Assembly (NCBI RefSeq): GCF_000763055.1
Contig: NZ_KN214136.1
Coordinates: 90,569 to 154,568 of the forward strand
Length of the DNA stretch: 64,000 nt
Direction: 5' to 3'
Origin: Collinsella sp. 4_8_47FAA
GTDB lineage: Bacteria > Actinomycetota > Coriobacteriia > Coriobacteriales > Coriobacteriaceae
Both the position numbers and the translations under genes were made by a program. The notes beneath the pieces were generated by a model that worked only from the letters and a program-made list of their open reading frames with translations, searched no databases and had not been told where the DNA came from. How positions within the stretch are numbered: the first letter of the stretch is position 1; the number at the start of each line of letters is the position of its first letter. Of the stretch, positions 16,760 to 25,401 are shown in pieces.

Positions 16760-17518
16760 CTATGACAGTTCGTTGGCTATTTGGTGTTCGTAGAAGGCTT
16801 CGATTACGGCGTTGAAGTCGCGGGCGAAGTCTTCCATGGTTCCGCGCCAGGTGGCTCGACTGGGCTTGCCCTGGCCCACAAAGGCGGTTTGGATGCCGCA
16901 ATCGGGGGACGGGAAGTCGCGTTTGGGATCGTTGCCCACCATAAGGACCTCGTGTGGCTCGAGCCCCATCACCTGAAGCTGCTCTAGATAGTAGGTGGCA
17001 TCAGGCTTGCAGCGGGTAGCGTTTCCCATGTGCGTGACGAGCTCAAAGGGGGCGTCAGCCAGGTCGCCCCAACCCATGCGGCATTCGATGGCCCCCTGGG
17101 GAAAGCTGGGGTTGGTAAAGAGCGCGTAGCGCAGCCCTGCGTCCTGTACGGCCTGGAGCGCGGCGTGTGCGCCCGGCATGGCGTGGGCGTTAATGATATC
17201 GTCGTTCTTGTACGGAAGAACTTCGCGCTCGTAGTAGGTAAACGCCTCGTAGATGAGGGGATCGGAGAGGCAGATCCCGCATCGGCGCTCGACCTCTTCT
17301 TGGTAAAACTCAAGATTGGTGCGGTTGTCCGTGCCGCTGCGGCGATTGGCGTTGAGGTCGACCAGGATGGTGCCGAGGCGTGCCATCGTGCCACCGCGGC
17401 TGCGGCGGCCGATATCCGCGAGCATCGAAGAGACATCCTTAAAATAGCGAAGGATGAACGCGTTGAGGTTGATGCTGAGAAGCGTCTCGTCCATATCGAA
17501 AACGACTGCTTTGAGCAC
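16760..17518 (-). CDS. HAD superfamily subfamily IA hydrolase
   Basis: A 252-residue phosphatase starting MLKAVVFDMDETLLSIN, with motif I nucleophile Asp8 and Asp10, motif II around ALFTNPS, motif III near KPDATYY and motif IV VGNDPKRDF. I chose the GTG at 17518 because a GAAAGG site lies 7 nt before it and the frame upstream (to 17689) is not HAD-like. Substrate is unknown. The neighbour upstream is rpsA, transcribed divergently. Confidence 0.85.
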   Translation of the reverse strand: MLKAVVFDMDETLLSINLNAFILRYFKDVSSMLADIGRRSRGGTMARLGTILVDLNANRRSGTDNRTNLEFYQEEVERRCGICLSDPLIYEAFTYYEREVLPYKNDDIINAHAMPGAHAALQAVQDAGLRYALFTNPSFPQGAIECRMGWGDLADAPFELVTHMGNATRCKPDATYYLEQLQVMGLEPHEVLMVGNDPKRDFPSPDCGIQTAFVGQGKPSRATWRGTMEDFARDFNAVIEAFYEHQIANELS

Positions 17519-17805
17519 GCGGGCACCTTTCTCGTAAATTTGATCTAGAGTCGTTGGCTCCGGATACTTTACCCCAAAGCCGAATGCCTGGCTGGTTATC
17601 GTCAAGTTGCGGAGACGTGTGTTCATAAGATTACGAAAAAGTCTCCACACGAGTAAAAAATCGCAGTTCACGCTTGAAATCGAACTCATTTCCCCGTAAC
17701 CTATACGAACGTGATTGCATAAGCGTCACATTAGTATCTGTCGGCTCCCGAGTGTTCCTAAACGTTGTGTGCTTGTCGCACCCTTCTGTAGGTCCTAGCA
17801 ATCGG

Positions 17806-17828
17806 GGCCCCGTAGTTCGAAAGGGGTC
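17806..17828 (+). promoter_or_regulatory. hairpin covering the rpsA ribosome site
   Basis: GGCCCC (17806-17811) can pair with GGGGTC (17823-17828), which includes the GAAAGGGG ribosome-binding site of rpsA. This would hide the site. The 315-bp region from 17519 to 17833 holds no other gene; promoter boxes there are not clear. Confidence 0.4.
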
Positions 17829-17833
17829 CACCT

Positions 17834-19000
17834 TTGAGTGAGATTCAGAACTCGTCCATTTTCTCTCTTGACGATGTCAACGAGGAGGAGATGAACAACC
17901 TCATCGACGGTACGATTACCGACTTTGATGAGGGCGATCTCGTTAACGGCACTGTCGTTAAGATCGAGCATGACGAGGTGCTCGTTGACATCGGATTCAA
18001 GTCCGAGGGCGTTATCCCGGTCCGCGAGCTGTCCATCCGCAAGGACGCTAACCCTGCAGACATCGTTGCACTCGGTGATCCCATCGAGGCTCTGGTTCTC
18101 CAGAAGGAGGACAAGGACGGTCGTCTGGTCCTGTCCAAGAAGCGTGCCGAGTACGAGCGTGCTTGGAACCGCATCGAGGAGAAGTTCAACTCCGGCGAGA
18201 ACGTCGAGGGCGAGGTTATCGAGGTTGTCAAGGGCGGCCTGATCCTCGACATCGGCCTGCGTGGCTTCCTGCCTGCTTCCCTCGTCGACCTCCGTCGCGT
18301 CAAGGACCTCACCTCTTACATGGGCACCCGCATCGAGGCTCGCGTCATCGAGATGGACCGTAACCGCAACAACGTCGTCCTCTCCCGTCGCGTCGTGCTC
18401 GAGGAGTCCCGTAAGGCCGAGCGCTCCGAGATCCTGTCCAAGCTCAAGTCTGGTATGCGTCTCCAGGGCACCGTTTCCTCCATCGTCGACTTCGGCGCCT
18501 TCGTCGACCTCGGCGGTATCGACGGCCTCATCCACATCTCCGAGCTCTCCTGGAACCACGTCAACCATCCTTCCGAGGTTGTCAAGGTCGGCCAGGAGGT
18601 CGAGGTCGAGGTTCTCGACGTCGATCTCAACCGCGAGCGCATCTCCCTGGGTCTCAAGCAGACCACCGAGGATCCGTGGCGTGCACTGGTCAAGAAGTAC
18701 CCCGTCGGCGCTATCGTCGAGGGCACTGTGACCAAGCTTGTCCCGTTCGGCGCTTTCGTCGATCTGGGCGAGGGCATCGAGGGCCTGGTGCACATCTCCG
18801 AGATGGCCAACAAGCACGTCGATCAGCCTTCTCAGGTCACCCACGTGGGCGACAAGGTTCAGGTCAAGGTCATGGAGATCGACCTCGACCGTCGTCGTAT
18901 CTCCCTGTCCATGAAGTCCGCTGCTGAGACCCTGGGCGTCGAGATCGAGGTTACCCCGCTGCCTTCCGAGAAGAAGGACGAGGAGACCGACGCCGAGTAA
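17834..19000 (+). CDS. rpsA: 30S ribosomal protein S1
   Basis: A 388-residue protein with four S1 RNA-binding repeats, at about residues 33-100, 118-185, 203-271 and 289-357. Each shows the pattern G..V.G.V..I...GAFVDLG...GL.H.SE. S1 helps mRNA binding to the 30S subunit. The start codon is TTG, preceded by GAAAGGGG. It is shorter than the six-repeat E. coli protein, as is usual in actinobacteria. The C-terminus is acidic (EKKDEETDAE). Confidence 0.95.
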   Translation: MSEIQNSSIFSLDDVNEEEMNNLIDGTITDFDEGDLVNGTVVKIEHDEVLVDIGFKSEGVIPVRELSIRKDANPADIVALGDPIEALVLQKEDKDGRLVLSKKRAEYERAWNRIEEKFNSGENVEGEVIEVVKGGLILDIGLRGFLPASLVDLRRVKDLTSYMGTRIEARVIEMDRNRNNVVLSRRVVLEESRKAERSEILSKLKSGMRLQGTVSSIVDFGAFVDLGGIDGLIHISELSWNHVNHPSEVVKVGQEVEVEVLDVDLNRERISLGLKQTTEDPWRALVKKYPVGAIVEGTVTKLVPFGAFVDLGEGIEGLVHISEMANKHVDQPSQVTHVGDKVQVKVMEIDLDRRRISLSMKSAAETLGVEIEVTPLPSEKKDEETDAE

Positions 19001-19026
19001 ATCGGTTTGACGATCACTTGTTTTAA

Positions 19027-19058
19027 GGGATCCGTCCGTAATGGACGGGTCCCTTTTT
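19027..19058 (+). terminator. rpsA terminator
   Basis: GGGATCCGTCC (19027-19037) pairs with GGACGGGTCCC (19043-19053), followed by TTTTT. A clear intrinsic terminator 27 bp after rpsA. Confidence 0.92.
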
Positions 19059-19112
19059 GCATTTGGTGCCGAGATACGCGATGCTGCCCATGCTGTACAC
19101 AGGCTATTTGGT

Positions 19113-19162
19113 TGTCGGTGCATGAAAAAATGCCGACATCCCGCCTCGGGGAGGAGGCGGGA
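19113..19162. other. paired hairpins between rpsA and rnpB
   Basis: The 265-bp gap 19059-19325 holds no gene. It has a weak stem (TGTCGG with CCGACA, 19113-19138) followed directly by a 9-bp perfect stem TCCCGCCTC/GAGGCGGGA (19139-19162). A TACACT box at about 19311 may be the rnpB minus-10. No open frame here has a ribosome site. Confidence 0.4.
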
Positions 19163-19325
19163 ACGCACCGAGTAGACGGAGGGGTGCGGAGCGCGGTCGC
19201 GTCTCGACTGACGACATTGCCCATCGACAACCCTATTGTACTGCATGGCGTGGTTCTTGGTTTATCGTGTCGAACGCTTGTGTTGTGCCATTGCCTGCGG
19301 CAACGGTGTGCTACACTCTTGCACT

Positions 19326-19686
19326 GCTGAGTGGGCCAGACGGTCGCGCGATGTGCTGCTTGCAGCACGCGTGAGGAAAGTCCGGGCTCCAGAGGGCGGG
19401 ATGCCGGCTAACGGCCGGGCGGAGTGATCCGACGGAAAGCGCCGCAGAAAAGAAGACTCCCACCTGCGCCGCAAGGCGTAAAGGGAAAAGCTGAAACGGT
19501 GGTGTAAGAGACCACCAGCGTCGTGGCAACACGGCGGCTTGGCAAGCCCCATCCGGAGCAAGCGCGAATAGGAACGCTATGGGCCGGCCCGGTCCGCGTT
19601 CGGGTAGCGTGCGTGGAGCTGCATGGTAACGTGCAGACAAGATAAATGACCGTTCACGACAGAACCCGGCTTATAGGCACACTCAG
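19326..19686 (+). ncRNA. rnpB: RNase P RNA, bacterial type A
   Basis: The catalytic RNA that matures tRNA 5' ends. Conserved blocks are in order: GAGGAAAGTCCGGGCTCC near the 5' side (P4 region), GAAACGGTG, the CCCCATCCGGAGCAAG block, AATAGGAACG and, near the 3' end, the universal ACAGAACCCGGCTTAT, which pairs back to form P4. The ends were set by the P1 helix GCTGAGTG (19326-19333) with CACTCAGC (19679-19686). Confidence 0.95.
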
Positions 19687-19693
19687 CTTTCTT

Positions 19694-19882
19694 GTCGACG
19701 CTGCGGCGGCGTCAGCTGGCCGATTTGGCGCTCATTCGTCGGTCGCCGCCATAAGGCGTGCTCCCTCCTCTTTCGGGCCAAATCGACTCAGCTGACGCCG
19801 TCTCGCTGTCTTTGCCTGATCATCGACAGCCTCATTTTTGTTGCAATCTCGACTTTCAAGGCACCTTGCTCGCGCTGACGGG
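19694..19882. repeat. variable-arm stem-loop element B
   Basis: It follows rnpB and fills much of the 314-bp gap before YigZ. Arms GGCGTCAGCTG..CGATTTGGC (19708-19729) and GCCAAATCG..CAGCTGACGCC (19777-19799) pair with one small internal mismatch. It shares GTCGACGCTGC (19694-19704), CCCTCCTCTTTC (19763-19774) and CTTTCAAGGCACCTTGCTCG (from 19853) with element A at 16596, in the same order, but with about 80 extra bp between the second and third blocks. Confidence 0.65.
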
Positions 19883-20000
19883 TTCTCGCTGTTGGTGGCG
19901 GCATCATTGGCGTTTCCGCTCTTGTTGGCGAGGGCAACAGTGCTGTCTTTGCCGTATTATTGAGGCTGTTTGTTGCTGCGCTTTATTCTGTTGAGGGGCT

Positions 20001-20639
20001 TTGTTGGACAGCTATTTTACTCTGCAATCGAATATTGAGGTTTCGGGCGAGTTTTTGGACCGCAAGAGCCGGTTTATTGCCCAGCTGGTCCATATTGAGT
20101 CCGAGGACGAGGCGAATGCCTTTATCGAGATGGTTCGAAAGCGTCATTACGACGCTCGACATAATGTGCCCGCGTGGATTTTGGTCGATGGACGCGAGCG
20201 CCAGAGCGATGACGGTGAGCCGAGCCGCACGAGCGGTATGCCGACGCTCGAGGTGCTGCGCGGTGCGGGGCTCAAAAATGTTTGCTGCGTAGTGACGCGC
20301 TATTTTGGCGGCACGTTATTGGGGCCGGGTGGCTTGGTACGCGCCTATACCGCGGCGACGCAGGCGGCGGTGGCCGCGGCTCAGGAGGCCGGGCAGATCG
20401 TTGAGATGACAAGCGTCGTGCCGGTTGACGTGCATGTGGCCTATCCGCAGTATGAGCAGGTGCTTCGTTTGGCTCAGGATTCGGGTGCCAAGGTTTCGGA
20501 TACCGATTACGCGGATGCCGTGACGATTCATTTGGTGTTTAAGGCGGGGGAGCAGGAGTCATTTTGCGTTAAGATGCGCGAGCTTATGGCGGGGCGCGAG
20601 GAGATTGAGGTCGGCGCTCCCGAATTTGCCGAGTTCTAA
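20001..20639 (+). CDS. YigZ/IMPACT family protein
   Basis: A 212-residue UPF0029/IMPACT protein. The N-terminal domain has the family landmarks KSRFIAQLVHIESEDEA, RHYDARHNVPAW and DGEPSRTSGMPTLEVL, then RYFGGTLLGPGGLVRAYT; a DUF1949-like C-terminal domain follows. It begins with TTG codons at 20001 and 20004 after GAGGGG; the second gives better spacing. In eukaryotes the family modulates translation stress; the bacterial role is not settled. It is flanked by rnpB and a convergent redox-protein gene. Confidence 0.88.
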   Translation: MLDSYFTLQSNIEVSGEFLDRKSRFIAQLVHIESEDEANAFIEMVRKRHYDARHNVPAWILVDGRERQSDDGEPSRTSGMPTLEVLRGAGLKNVCCVVTRYFGGTLLGPGGLVRAYTAATQAAVAAAQEAGQIVEMTSVVPVDVHVAYPQYEQVLRLAQDSGAKVSDTDYADAVTIHLVFKAGEQESFCVKMRELMAGREEIEVGAPEFAEF

Positions 20640-20642
20640 CGG

Positions 20643-20694
20643 CGACGGCCGGCGTGCTTTTGGATGGATCCCAAGCGCGCCGGCCGTCGTTTTT
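20643..20694 (+). terminator. YigZ terminator
   Basis: CGACGGCCGGCG (20643-20654) pairs with CGCCGGCCGTCG (20678-20689), followed by TTTTT. It lies between convergent genes, only a few bases after the YigZ stop. Confidence 0.88.
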
Positions 20695-20707
20695 CTGTTG
20701 CTGCCGT

Positions 20708-21154
20708 TTACTCGGCGAGCTGCTTTAGCACATCGCAGGCGATGGCGACGGCATCGTCGATGCAGCCGGGGCAGCTGCGGAGCGGACCCTTATCCGATCC
20801 GATGCCCTTGAGCGTGCCGCAGACGGTCGTCGTATTCTTCTCGCCAAAACGCTTGGCGATTTCGCGCGACAGCTTGTAGGTCTGGACTTTGGTCTTGGGG
20901 TTCTCCATGCCGTCGCTCATTACAAAGCCCATGATGGCAACAGCGCCCGAGATGGCGCCGCAGGTCTCGGTCATGCCACCCATGCCGGCGCCAAAGCCCT
21001 CGGTGAGGGTAAAGGCGGTCTGGGGGTCGAGCCCGACGGCAGGTGCGAGCGTGCAGGCAACGGCCTGTGCGCAGTTAAAGCCGCGGGCGTGGTATTCGGC
21101 AGCCTGAGCCTGGCAGGCGGCGGTGTCGAGCTGGGTGGTATCGATCTGCTTCAT
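20708..21154 (-). CDS. C_GCAxxG_C_C family redox protein
   Basis: A 148-residue protein of the conserved cysteine family common in anaerobes. The motif order is visible: GFNCAQAV (first Cys), GFGAGMGGMTETCGAISGA (second Cys), a Cys in TTTVCGTLKG, and CPGCIDDAV near the C-terminus. The cysteines likely bind a metal or form redox disulfides; no reaction is established. The ATG at 21154 follows AAGGAGACAACG; the frame to 21262 is not conserved. It is divergent from the homocysteine synthase gene, which may hint at sulfur metabolism. Confidence 0.82.
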   Translation of the reverse strand: MKQIDTTQLDTAACQAQAAEYHARGFNCAQAVACTLAPAVGLDPQTAFTLTEGFGAGMGGMTETCGAISGAVAIMGFVMSDGMENPKTKVQTYKLSREIAKRFGEKNTTTVCGTLKGIGSDKGPLRSCPGCIDDAVAIACDVLKQLAE

Positions 21155-21384
21155 CGTTGTCTCCTTGGTCACGGTGTACCCGCCTATGGTACCCGTGACG
21201 GGGCATGTAATCATCGAGAGCTTCATGTATGCCTCATTTTTATCTATCGAGCAAATGCCCAAGGCTTGAGATAAATACCCCTAATCAATTTGTCCCATAA
21301 CCCACCTTGAGGATGGGTTGAGAGGGGTGCAGGGTAGCGGTATCGTGAACCGAATAAAACGTAACCCAGGCAAGGGAGATAGAT

Positions 21385-22668
21385 ATGAGCGAGCAGACTA
21401 TCGGTACTACATGTGTTCAGGGCGGCTATCACCCGGGAGATGCGGAGCCGCGCCAGGTGCCCATCTACCAGTCCACCACGTGGAAGTACGACACGTCCGA
21501 GCACATGGGCAAGCTTTTTGACCTGGAGGAGTCGGGCTACTTCTATAGCCGTCTGCAGAACCCCACGTGCGATCTGGTTGCCGCCAAGATCTGCGAGATG
21601 GAGGGCGGCACTGCCGCGATGCTCACGAGCTCGGGCATGGCCGCGAATTTCCTTGCGATCTTTAACGTGGCCGGTGCCGGCGATCACGTAGTCGCGAGCT
21701 CTGCCATCTATGGCGGCACGTACAACTTGCTCGCCCACACCATGGGCCGTATGGGGCTGACCTGCACGTTCGTTGCCCCCGACTGCACCGATGAGGAGTT
21801 GGAGGCAGCCTTCCAACCCAACACCAAGCTCGTCTTTGGCGAGACCATCGCCAACCCCGCCCTTGCCGTGCTCGATATTGAGCGCTTTGCCAAGGCCGCG
21901 CATGACCACGGCGTGCCGCTGATGGTCGACAACACCTTCCCGACGCCCGTGATGTGCCGCCCCTTTGAGTGGGGCGCCGACATCGTTACGCACTCCACCA
22001 CCAAGTACATGGATGGACATGCTGCCTACCTGGGCGGCGTAATCGTCGACCACGGTCAGTTTGACTGGATGGCTCATGCGGACAAGTTCCCGGGTCTCAC
22101 CACGCCCGACGAGAGCTACCACGGCGTGACGTATGCCGAGAAGTTCGGTCGCGAGGGCGCCTTCATTACCAAAGCAACCGCTCAGCTCATGCGCGACCTC
22201 GGCCCCATGCAGAACCCGCAGGCGGCGTTCTTCTTGAACAGCTCGCTCGAGAGCCTGCATGTGCGCATGCCGCGTCATTGCGAGAATGGCCTGGCCGTTG
22301 CCAAGTTCCTGCAGAGCCATCCCAAGGTGCGCTTCGTGAGCTATCCGGGTTTGGAGGGCGACAAGTACTATGACCTCGCTCAGAAGTACATGCCAAACGG
22401 TACCTGCGGCGTTGTGAGCTTTGGCTTTAATGGTGGTCGCGCGGCGGCCGAGACCTTTATGAAGAGCCTCAAGCTCGCCCAGATCGCCACGCATGTGGCC
22501 GACGCCCGCACCTGCTGCCTGCATCCCGCTAACGCTACGCACCGCCAGATGAACGATGAGGAGCTCATCGCCTGCGGCATCTCCGCCGACATGGTGCGCC
22601 TGTCGTGCGGCCTCGAGGACACGGCCGATCTGATTGCCGACCTTGAGCAGGCGCTCGAGCAGTGCTAG
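21385..22668 (+). CDS. metY: O-acetylhomoserine sulfhydrylase (homocysteine synthase)
   Basis: A 427-residue Cys/Met-metabolism PLP enzyme. The PLP lysine is Lys207 in HSTTKYMDGH; the upstream SSGMAAN block and YSRLQNPTCDLVAA block are typical of the MetY subgroup. It would make homocysteine or methionine precursors from O-acetylhomoserine and sulfide. A methionine gamma-lyase function cannot be excluded by sequence alone. Its leader carries a hairpin (AACCCA 21299-21304 with TGGGTT 21314-21319) but no SAM riboswitch core. The ribosome site is AAGGGAGA. Confidence 0.85.
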   Translation: MSEQTIGTTCVQGGYHPGDAEPRQVPIYQSTTWKYDTSEHMGKLFDLEESGYFYSRLQNPTCDLVAAKICEMEGGTAAMLTSSGMAANFLAIFNVAGAGDHVVASSAIYGGTYNLLAHTMGRMGLTCTFVAPDCTDEELEAAFQPNTKLVFGETIANPALAVLDIERFAKAAHDHGVPLMVDNTFPTPVMCRPFEWGADIVTHSTTKYMDGHAAYLGGVIVDHGQFDWMAHADKFPGLTTPDESYHGVTYAEKFGREGAFITKATAQLMRDLGPMQNPQAAFFLNSSLESLHVRMPRHCENGLAVAKFLQSHPKVRFVSYPGLEGDKYYDLAQKYMPNGTCGVVSFGFNGGRAAAETFMKSLKLAQIATHVADARTCCLHPANATHRQMNDEELIACGISADMVRLSCGLEDTADLIADLEQALEQC

Positions 22669-22737
22669 GCTAGCGTTCGCACAAGGCGCCGATGCTGGCA
22701 GAAAGCTTCGGTGGCCTTTCGTTCCGATTCCGTAGGC

Positions 22738-22783
22738 GGGACCCCAATTGCGACTGTTTACAGGCGATTGGGGCCCCGTTTTT
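22738..22783 (+). terminator. metY terminator
   Basis: GGGACCCCAATTGC pairs with GCGATTGGGGCCCC across a 12-nt loop and is followed by GTTTTTG, 70 bp after the stop. Confidence 0.85.
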
Positions 22784-22809
22784 GCGTTGCGCCACTCGAA
22801 AGGATGGAT

Positions 22810-24114
22810 ATGGAGAAAACTGCAGAGCAGCTGCGCCGCGAGCATATTGCCCTAGAGGGCGACACCCATGGCAAGAACAAATGGGCGATTCTATTTACCG
22901 TGCTCATCATGACGTTTATGGTGTGTTTGGATTCGACCGTCGTGACCGTGGCGCTGCCCGTGATGCAAAAGGAGCTGGGCGTGGGCCTCGATCGCATTCA
23001 GCTGGTGAGCTCGGTGTACCTGCTTGCGACATGCGTGGCTATGTTGCCGTTTGGCCGTCTGGGCGACGTGCGCGGCAAGGTGAATGTGTTCCAGCTGGGC
23101 GTCTTCGTCTTTTCGGTCGGTTCGCTGCTGTGCGGCCTTTCGTCCTCGCTCGAGGTTCTTATCCTGGCACGCATTGTTCAGGGTGTCGGTTGCGCGGCGG
23201 CCATGGCCAACAACATGGGTATCATCACCGAGTCGTTTCCGGCGCGCGAACGAGGCCGTGCCATGGGTATTCTCGCGACCTTCGTGGCCCTCGGCATGAT
23301 GTGTGGCCCCGTGCTCGGTGGCATGCTGGTGGCAAGCTTTCCCTGGGAGAGCATCTTCCTCATCAACCTGCCCATTGGCGTCATCTCGTTTATCGTGGGG
23401 CTCTACACGTTGCCGCATGTTAAGCCGGAGGCCGGCGACCGTCCCATGTCCCTTGCCGAGGCCGCTCGTCGCTGCTTTGCAAATTCGGCCTTTACCATCA
23501 ACCTTGCCTGCATGCTCATCGTGTTCGTTGGTATTGGCGCATCCGAGTTTATCCTGCCGTTCTATTTTCAGGACGCCCACGGCTTTGGTTCCGACATTTC
23601 CGGATTGCTGTTTTTGGCGCTGCCGATGGTGAATGCCTTTATCGGCCCGCTTTCGGGAACGGTTTCGGACCGTGTTGGCTGCGAGGGTCCTACGGCGGTT
23701 GGCCTGGGCGTGTACGTGTGCGGTCTCTTTGCGGTAAGCACGCTCGACGAGCACTCTTCTATCCCTGTGATCGTGTGCTGCGTCGCATTTATGTCGTGCG
23801 GTACGTCGATTTTCCAGAGCCCTAACAATTCGTTGTATATGGGCTCGGCTCCGCGCGAAGCACTCGGCTTCGCGGGCAGCCTGGGTAGCCTGGCGCGCTA
23901 TGCGGGTATGGCACTCGGCATTACGGTGGCGTCGAATATCCTGTATGGGCAGATGAGCGTGGCGATGGGCGAGGCCGTGACTAGTTTTGTTGCAGGCCGT
24001 CCGGATGTGTTCCTGTTTGGTTTTCGCTCGGTGTTCTACGTGTTGATGGCTGTGGCCGCTGTGGGCTTTGCGCTTGCCATGGTGCGTTTGGTGAGGATAC
24101 GCGTCCGCCATTAG
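22810..24114 (+). CDS. MFS drug/H+ antiporter-like exporter (DHA2 type)
   Basis: A 434-residue inner-membrane transporter. After about 28 cytoplasmic residues, hydrophobic segments run to the C-terminus (about 12-14 helices). The first helix carries LDSTVVTVALPVMQKEL, the DHA2 motif of EmrB/QacA-type exporters. GRLGDVRGK between helices 2 and 3 is MFS motif A. I chose the ATG at 22810 (MEKTAEQL) because GAAAGG is 6 nt before it; the ATG two codons upstream would touch that site. Substrate is unknown; no regulator is adjacent. Confidence 0.82.
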   Translation: MEKTAEQLRREHIALEGDTHGKNKWAILFTVLIMTFMVCLDSTVVTVALPVMQKELGVGLDRIQLVSSVYLLATCVAMLPFGRLGDVRGKVNVFQLGVFVFSVGSLLCGLSSSLEVLILARIVQGVGCAAAMANNMGIITESFPARERGRAMGILATFVALGMMCGPVLGGMLVASFPWESIFLINLPIGVISFIVGLYTLPHVKPEAGDRPMSLAEAARRCFANSAFTINLACMLIVFVGIGASEFILPFYFQDAHGFGSDISGLLFLALPMVNAFIGPLSGTVSDRVGCEGPTAVGLGVYVCGLFAVSTLDEHSSIPVIVCCVAFMSCGTSIFQSPNNSLYMGSAPREALGFAGSLGSLARYAGMALGITVASNILYGQMSVAMGEAVTSFVAGRPDVFLFGFRSVFYVLMAVAAVGFALAMVRLVRIRVRH

Positions 24115-24272
24115 CTTGTGGAAGCAGGCTTGCCACGAATCGGCTCATCTACTGGTCTTACGGCTTTATGGTGCGATGCGGCTTGTGGGACGGGCGGGGG
24201 TCGGTCCGTGGTAGACTATCGAACAACGTTTATTAATCGCGCGGTATCGTTGCCGCGAGAAGGGGTTGCGCC

Positions 24273-24851
24273 ATGCAGGAGCTTGAGGATCGTATTCGCC
24301 ATGACGGCATCGTAAAGGCCGGTAACGTCCTTAAGGTTGACGCCTTCCTCAACCACCAGTGCGACGTTGAGCTGTTCGACCATATGGGCGCCGAGTGGGC
24401 CCGTCTGTTCGAGGGTGTCGAGATCAACAAGATCCTGACGATCGAGGCTTCGGGCATTGGCATGGCTTGCATTGCGGCCCAGCATTTTGGCGGCGTGCCG
24501 GTGGTCTTTGCCAAGAAGGCACAGTCCATCAACCTCGACGGCGAGCAGTATGCCACGACCATCTACTCCTTTACCAAGCAGAAGGAGTACCCGGTTATCG
24601 TTGGCAAGCGCTTCCTGTCCGAGGGCGACAAGGTCCTGATTATCGACGACTTCCTGGCCAACGGCTGCGCGCTCGAGGGTCTTATCAAGATCTGTGAGGC
24701 TGCGGGTGCCGAGGTATCTGGTATTGGCATTGCGGTGGAGAAGGGCTTCCAAGGCGGTGGCGATAAGCTCCGCAAGCGCGGCTTCCGCGTCGAGAGCCTG
24801 GCCCGTATCGCCGATATGGACTGCGAGAACGGCGAGATCACCTTCGCCTAG
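24273..24851 (+). CDS. xpt: xanthine phosphoribosyltransferase
   Basis: A 192-residue type I phosphoribosyltransferase salvaging xanthine with PRPP to give XMP. The PRPP-binding motif is [11 protein letters not shown] at about residues 125-135. The N-terminal [11 protein letters not shown] and [11 protein letters not shown] segments are typical of Xpt rather than adenine PRTase. The ribosome site is GAAGGGG. No purine riboswitch core is present in the 150-bp leader, in contrast with Bacillus xpt. The gene stands alone. Confidence 0.93.
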   Translation: MQELEDRIRHDGIVKAGNVLKVDAFLNHQCDVELFDHMGAEWARLFEGVEINKILTIEASGIGMACIAAQHFGGVPVVFAKKAQSINLDGEQYATTIYSFTKQKEYPVIVGKRFLSEGDKVLIIDDFLANGCALEGLIKICEAAGAEVSGIGIAVEKGFQGGGDKLRKRGFRVESLARIADMDCENGEITFA

Positions 24852-24880
24852 GCTCGCAACACAAGCGATTGGTATGCGAT

Positions 24881-24914
24881 GTGACAAAGGGACTGTCCCT
24901 TTGTCACATTTTTT
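24881..24914 (+). terminator. xpt terminator
   Basis: GTGACAAAGGGA (24881-24892) pairs perfectly with TCCCTTTGTCAC (24896-24907), followed by ATTTTTTG. It lies 30 bp after xpt and overlaps the leader of the next gene. Confidence 0.85.
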
Positions 24915-24934
24915 GTATGAGGGGAGGTGTTGAT

Positions 24935-25315
24935 ATGGACGAGAACAAGATGGGATGGCGCGAGTATGCGCGCTATGCCGAGATGTCGGTCGAGGAGTTG
25001 GCGCGCGATTGCGAGGTGCAGGTGTTTCGCGCGACGGGTCCGGGCGGACAAGGCGTCAACACGACGGACTCGGCGGTGCGCATGAAGCATGGGCCCACGG
25101 GGATTACCGTGACGGCGCGCGAGAGCCGCAGTCAGTTCCAAAACCGTAGCAGCTGCCTGCGTAAGCTGCGCGCTGAGCTTGAGCGTCGCGGGCGTCCACC
25201 GCGCCGACGCGTAAAGACCAAGGTGCCTCAGCGCTCTCGCCAGCGCAGGCTCAATGACAAGCACTTCAACGCCATTAAAAAGGCCAACCGTCGCAAACCG
25301 GGCAGCGACGAATAG
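24935..25315 (+). CDS. ArfB-like peptidyl-tRNA hydrolase / RF-1 domain protein
   Basis: A 126-residue protein with a class I release-factor catalytic domain: [18 protein letters not shown] carries the GGQ loop that hydrolyses peptidyl-tRNA. There is no codon-recognition domain. The C-terminal tail is very basic ([17 protein letters not shown]), as in ArfB, which inserts its tail into the empty mRNA channel of stalled ribosomes. The ATG at 24935 follows GGGGAGG. Rescue function is inferred; a PrfH-type role is the alternative. No RtcB neighbour is present. Confidence 0.82.
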   Translation: MDENKMGWREYARYAEMSVEELARDCEVQVFRATGPGGQGVNTTDSAVRMKHGPTGITVTARESRSQFQNRSSCLRKLRAELERRGRPPRRRVKTKVPQRSRQRRLNDKHFNAIKKANRRKPGSDE

Positions 25316-25323
25316 CCTCCCCA

Positions 25324-25394
25324 TAAGTTGCGGTGAAATAGGGACTGTTTTGCGGCTTTAGCTGCATAAACAGTCCCTATTTCACCGCAACTTA
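25324..25394. repeat. palindromic repeat, copy 2 of 4
   Basis: The 5' arm TAAGTTGCGGTGAAATAGGG starts at 25324 and its complement ends at 25394, covering nearly the whole element, with a GCGGCTTTAGCTGC core. It fills the gap between the convergent ArfB-like and lipid kinase genes, where it could terminate both. Compared with copies 3 and 4, CGG is replaced by GGG on one arm with the matching change on the other, which preserves pairing. Confidence 0.9.
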
Positions 25395-25401
25395 GGGATG
25401 A

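Noticed and set aside
17795..19246. 483-residue antisense frame under rpsA
   Set aside because: It mirrors the S1 repeats and has no independent support.
21262..21384. SAM riboswitch ahead of metY
   Set aside because: Hairpins exist but not the core of SAM-I, SAM-II or SAM-IV aptamers.
24118..24272. Purine riboswitch ahead of xpt
   Set aside because: The conserved aptamer blocks are missing; only a small CGCGG/CCGCG hairpin is present.
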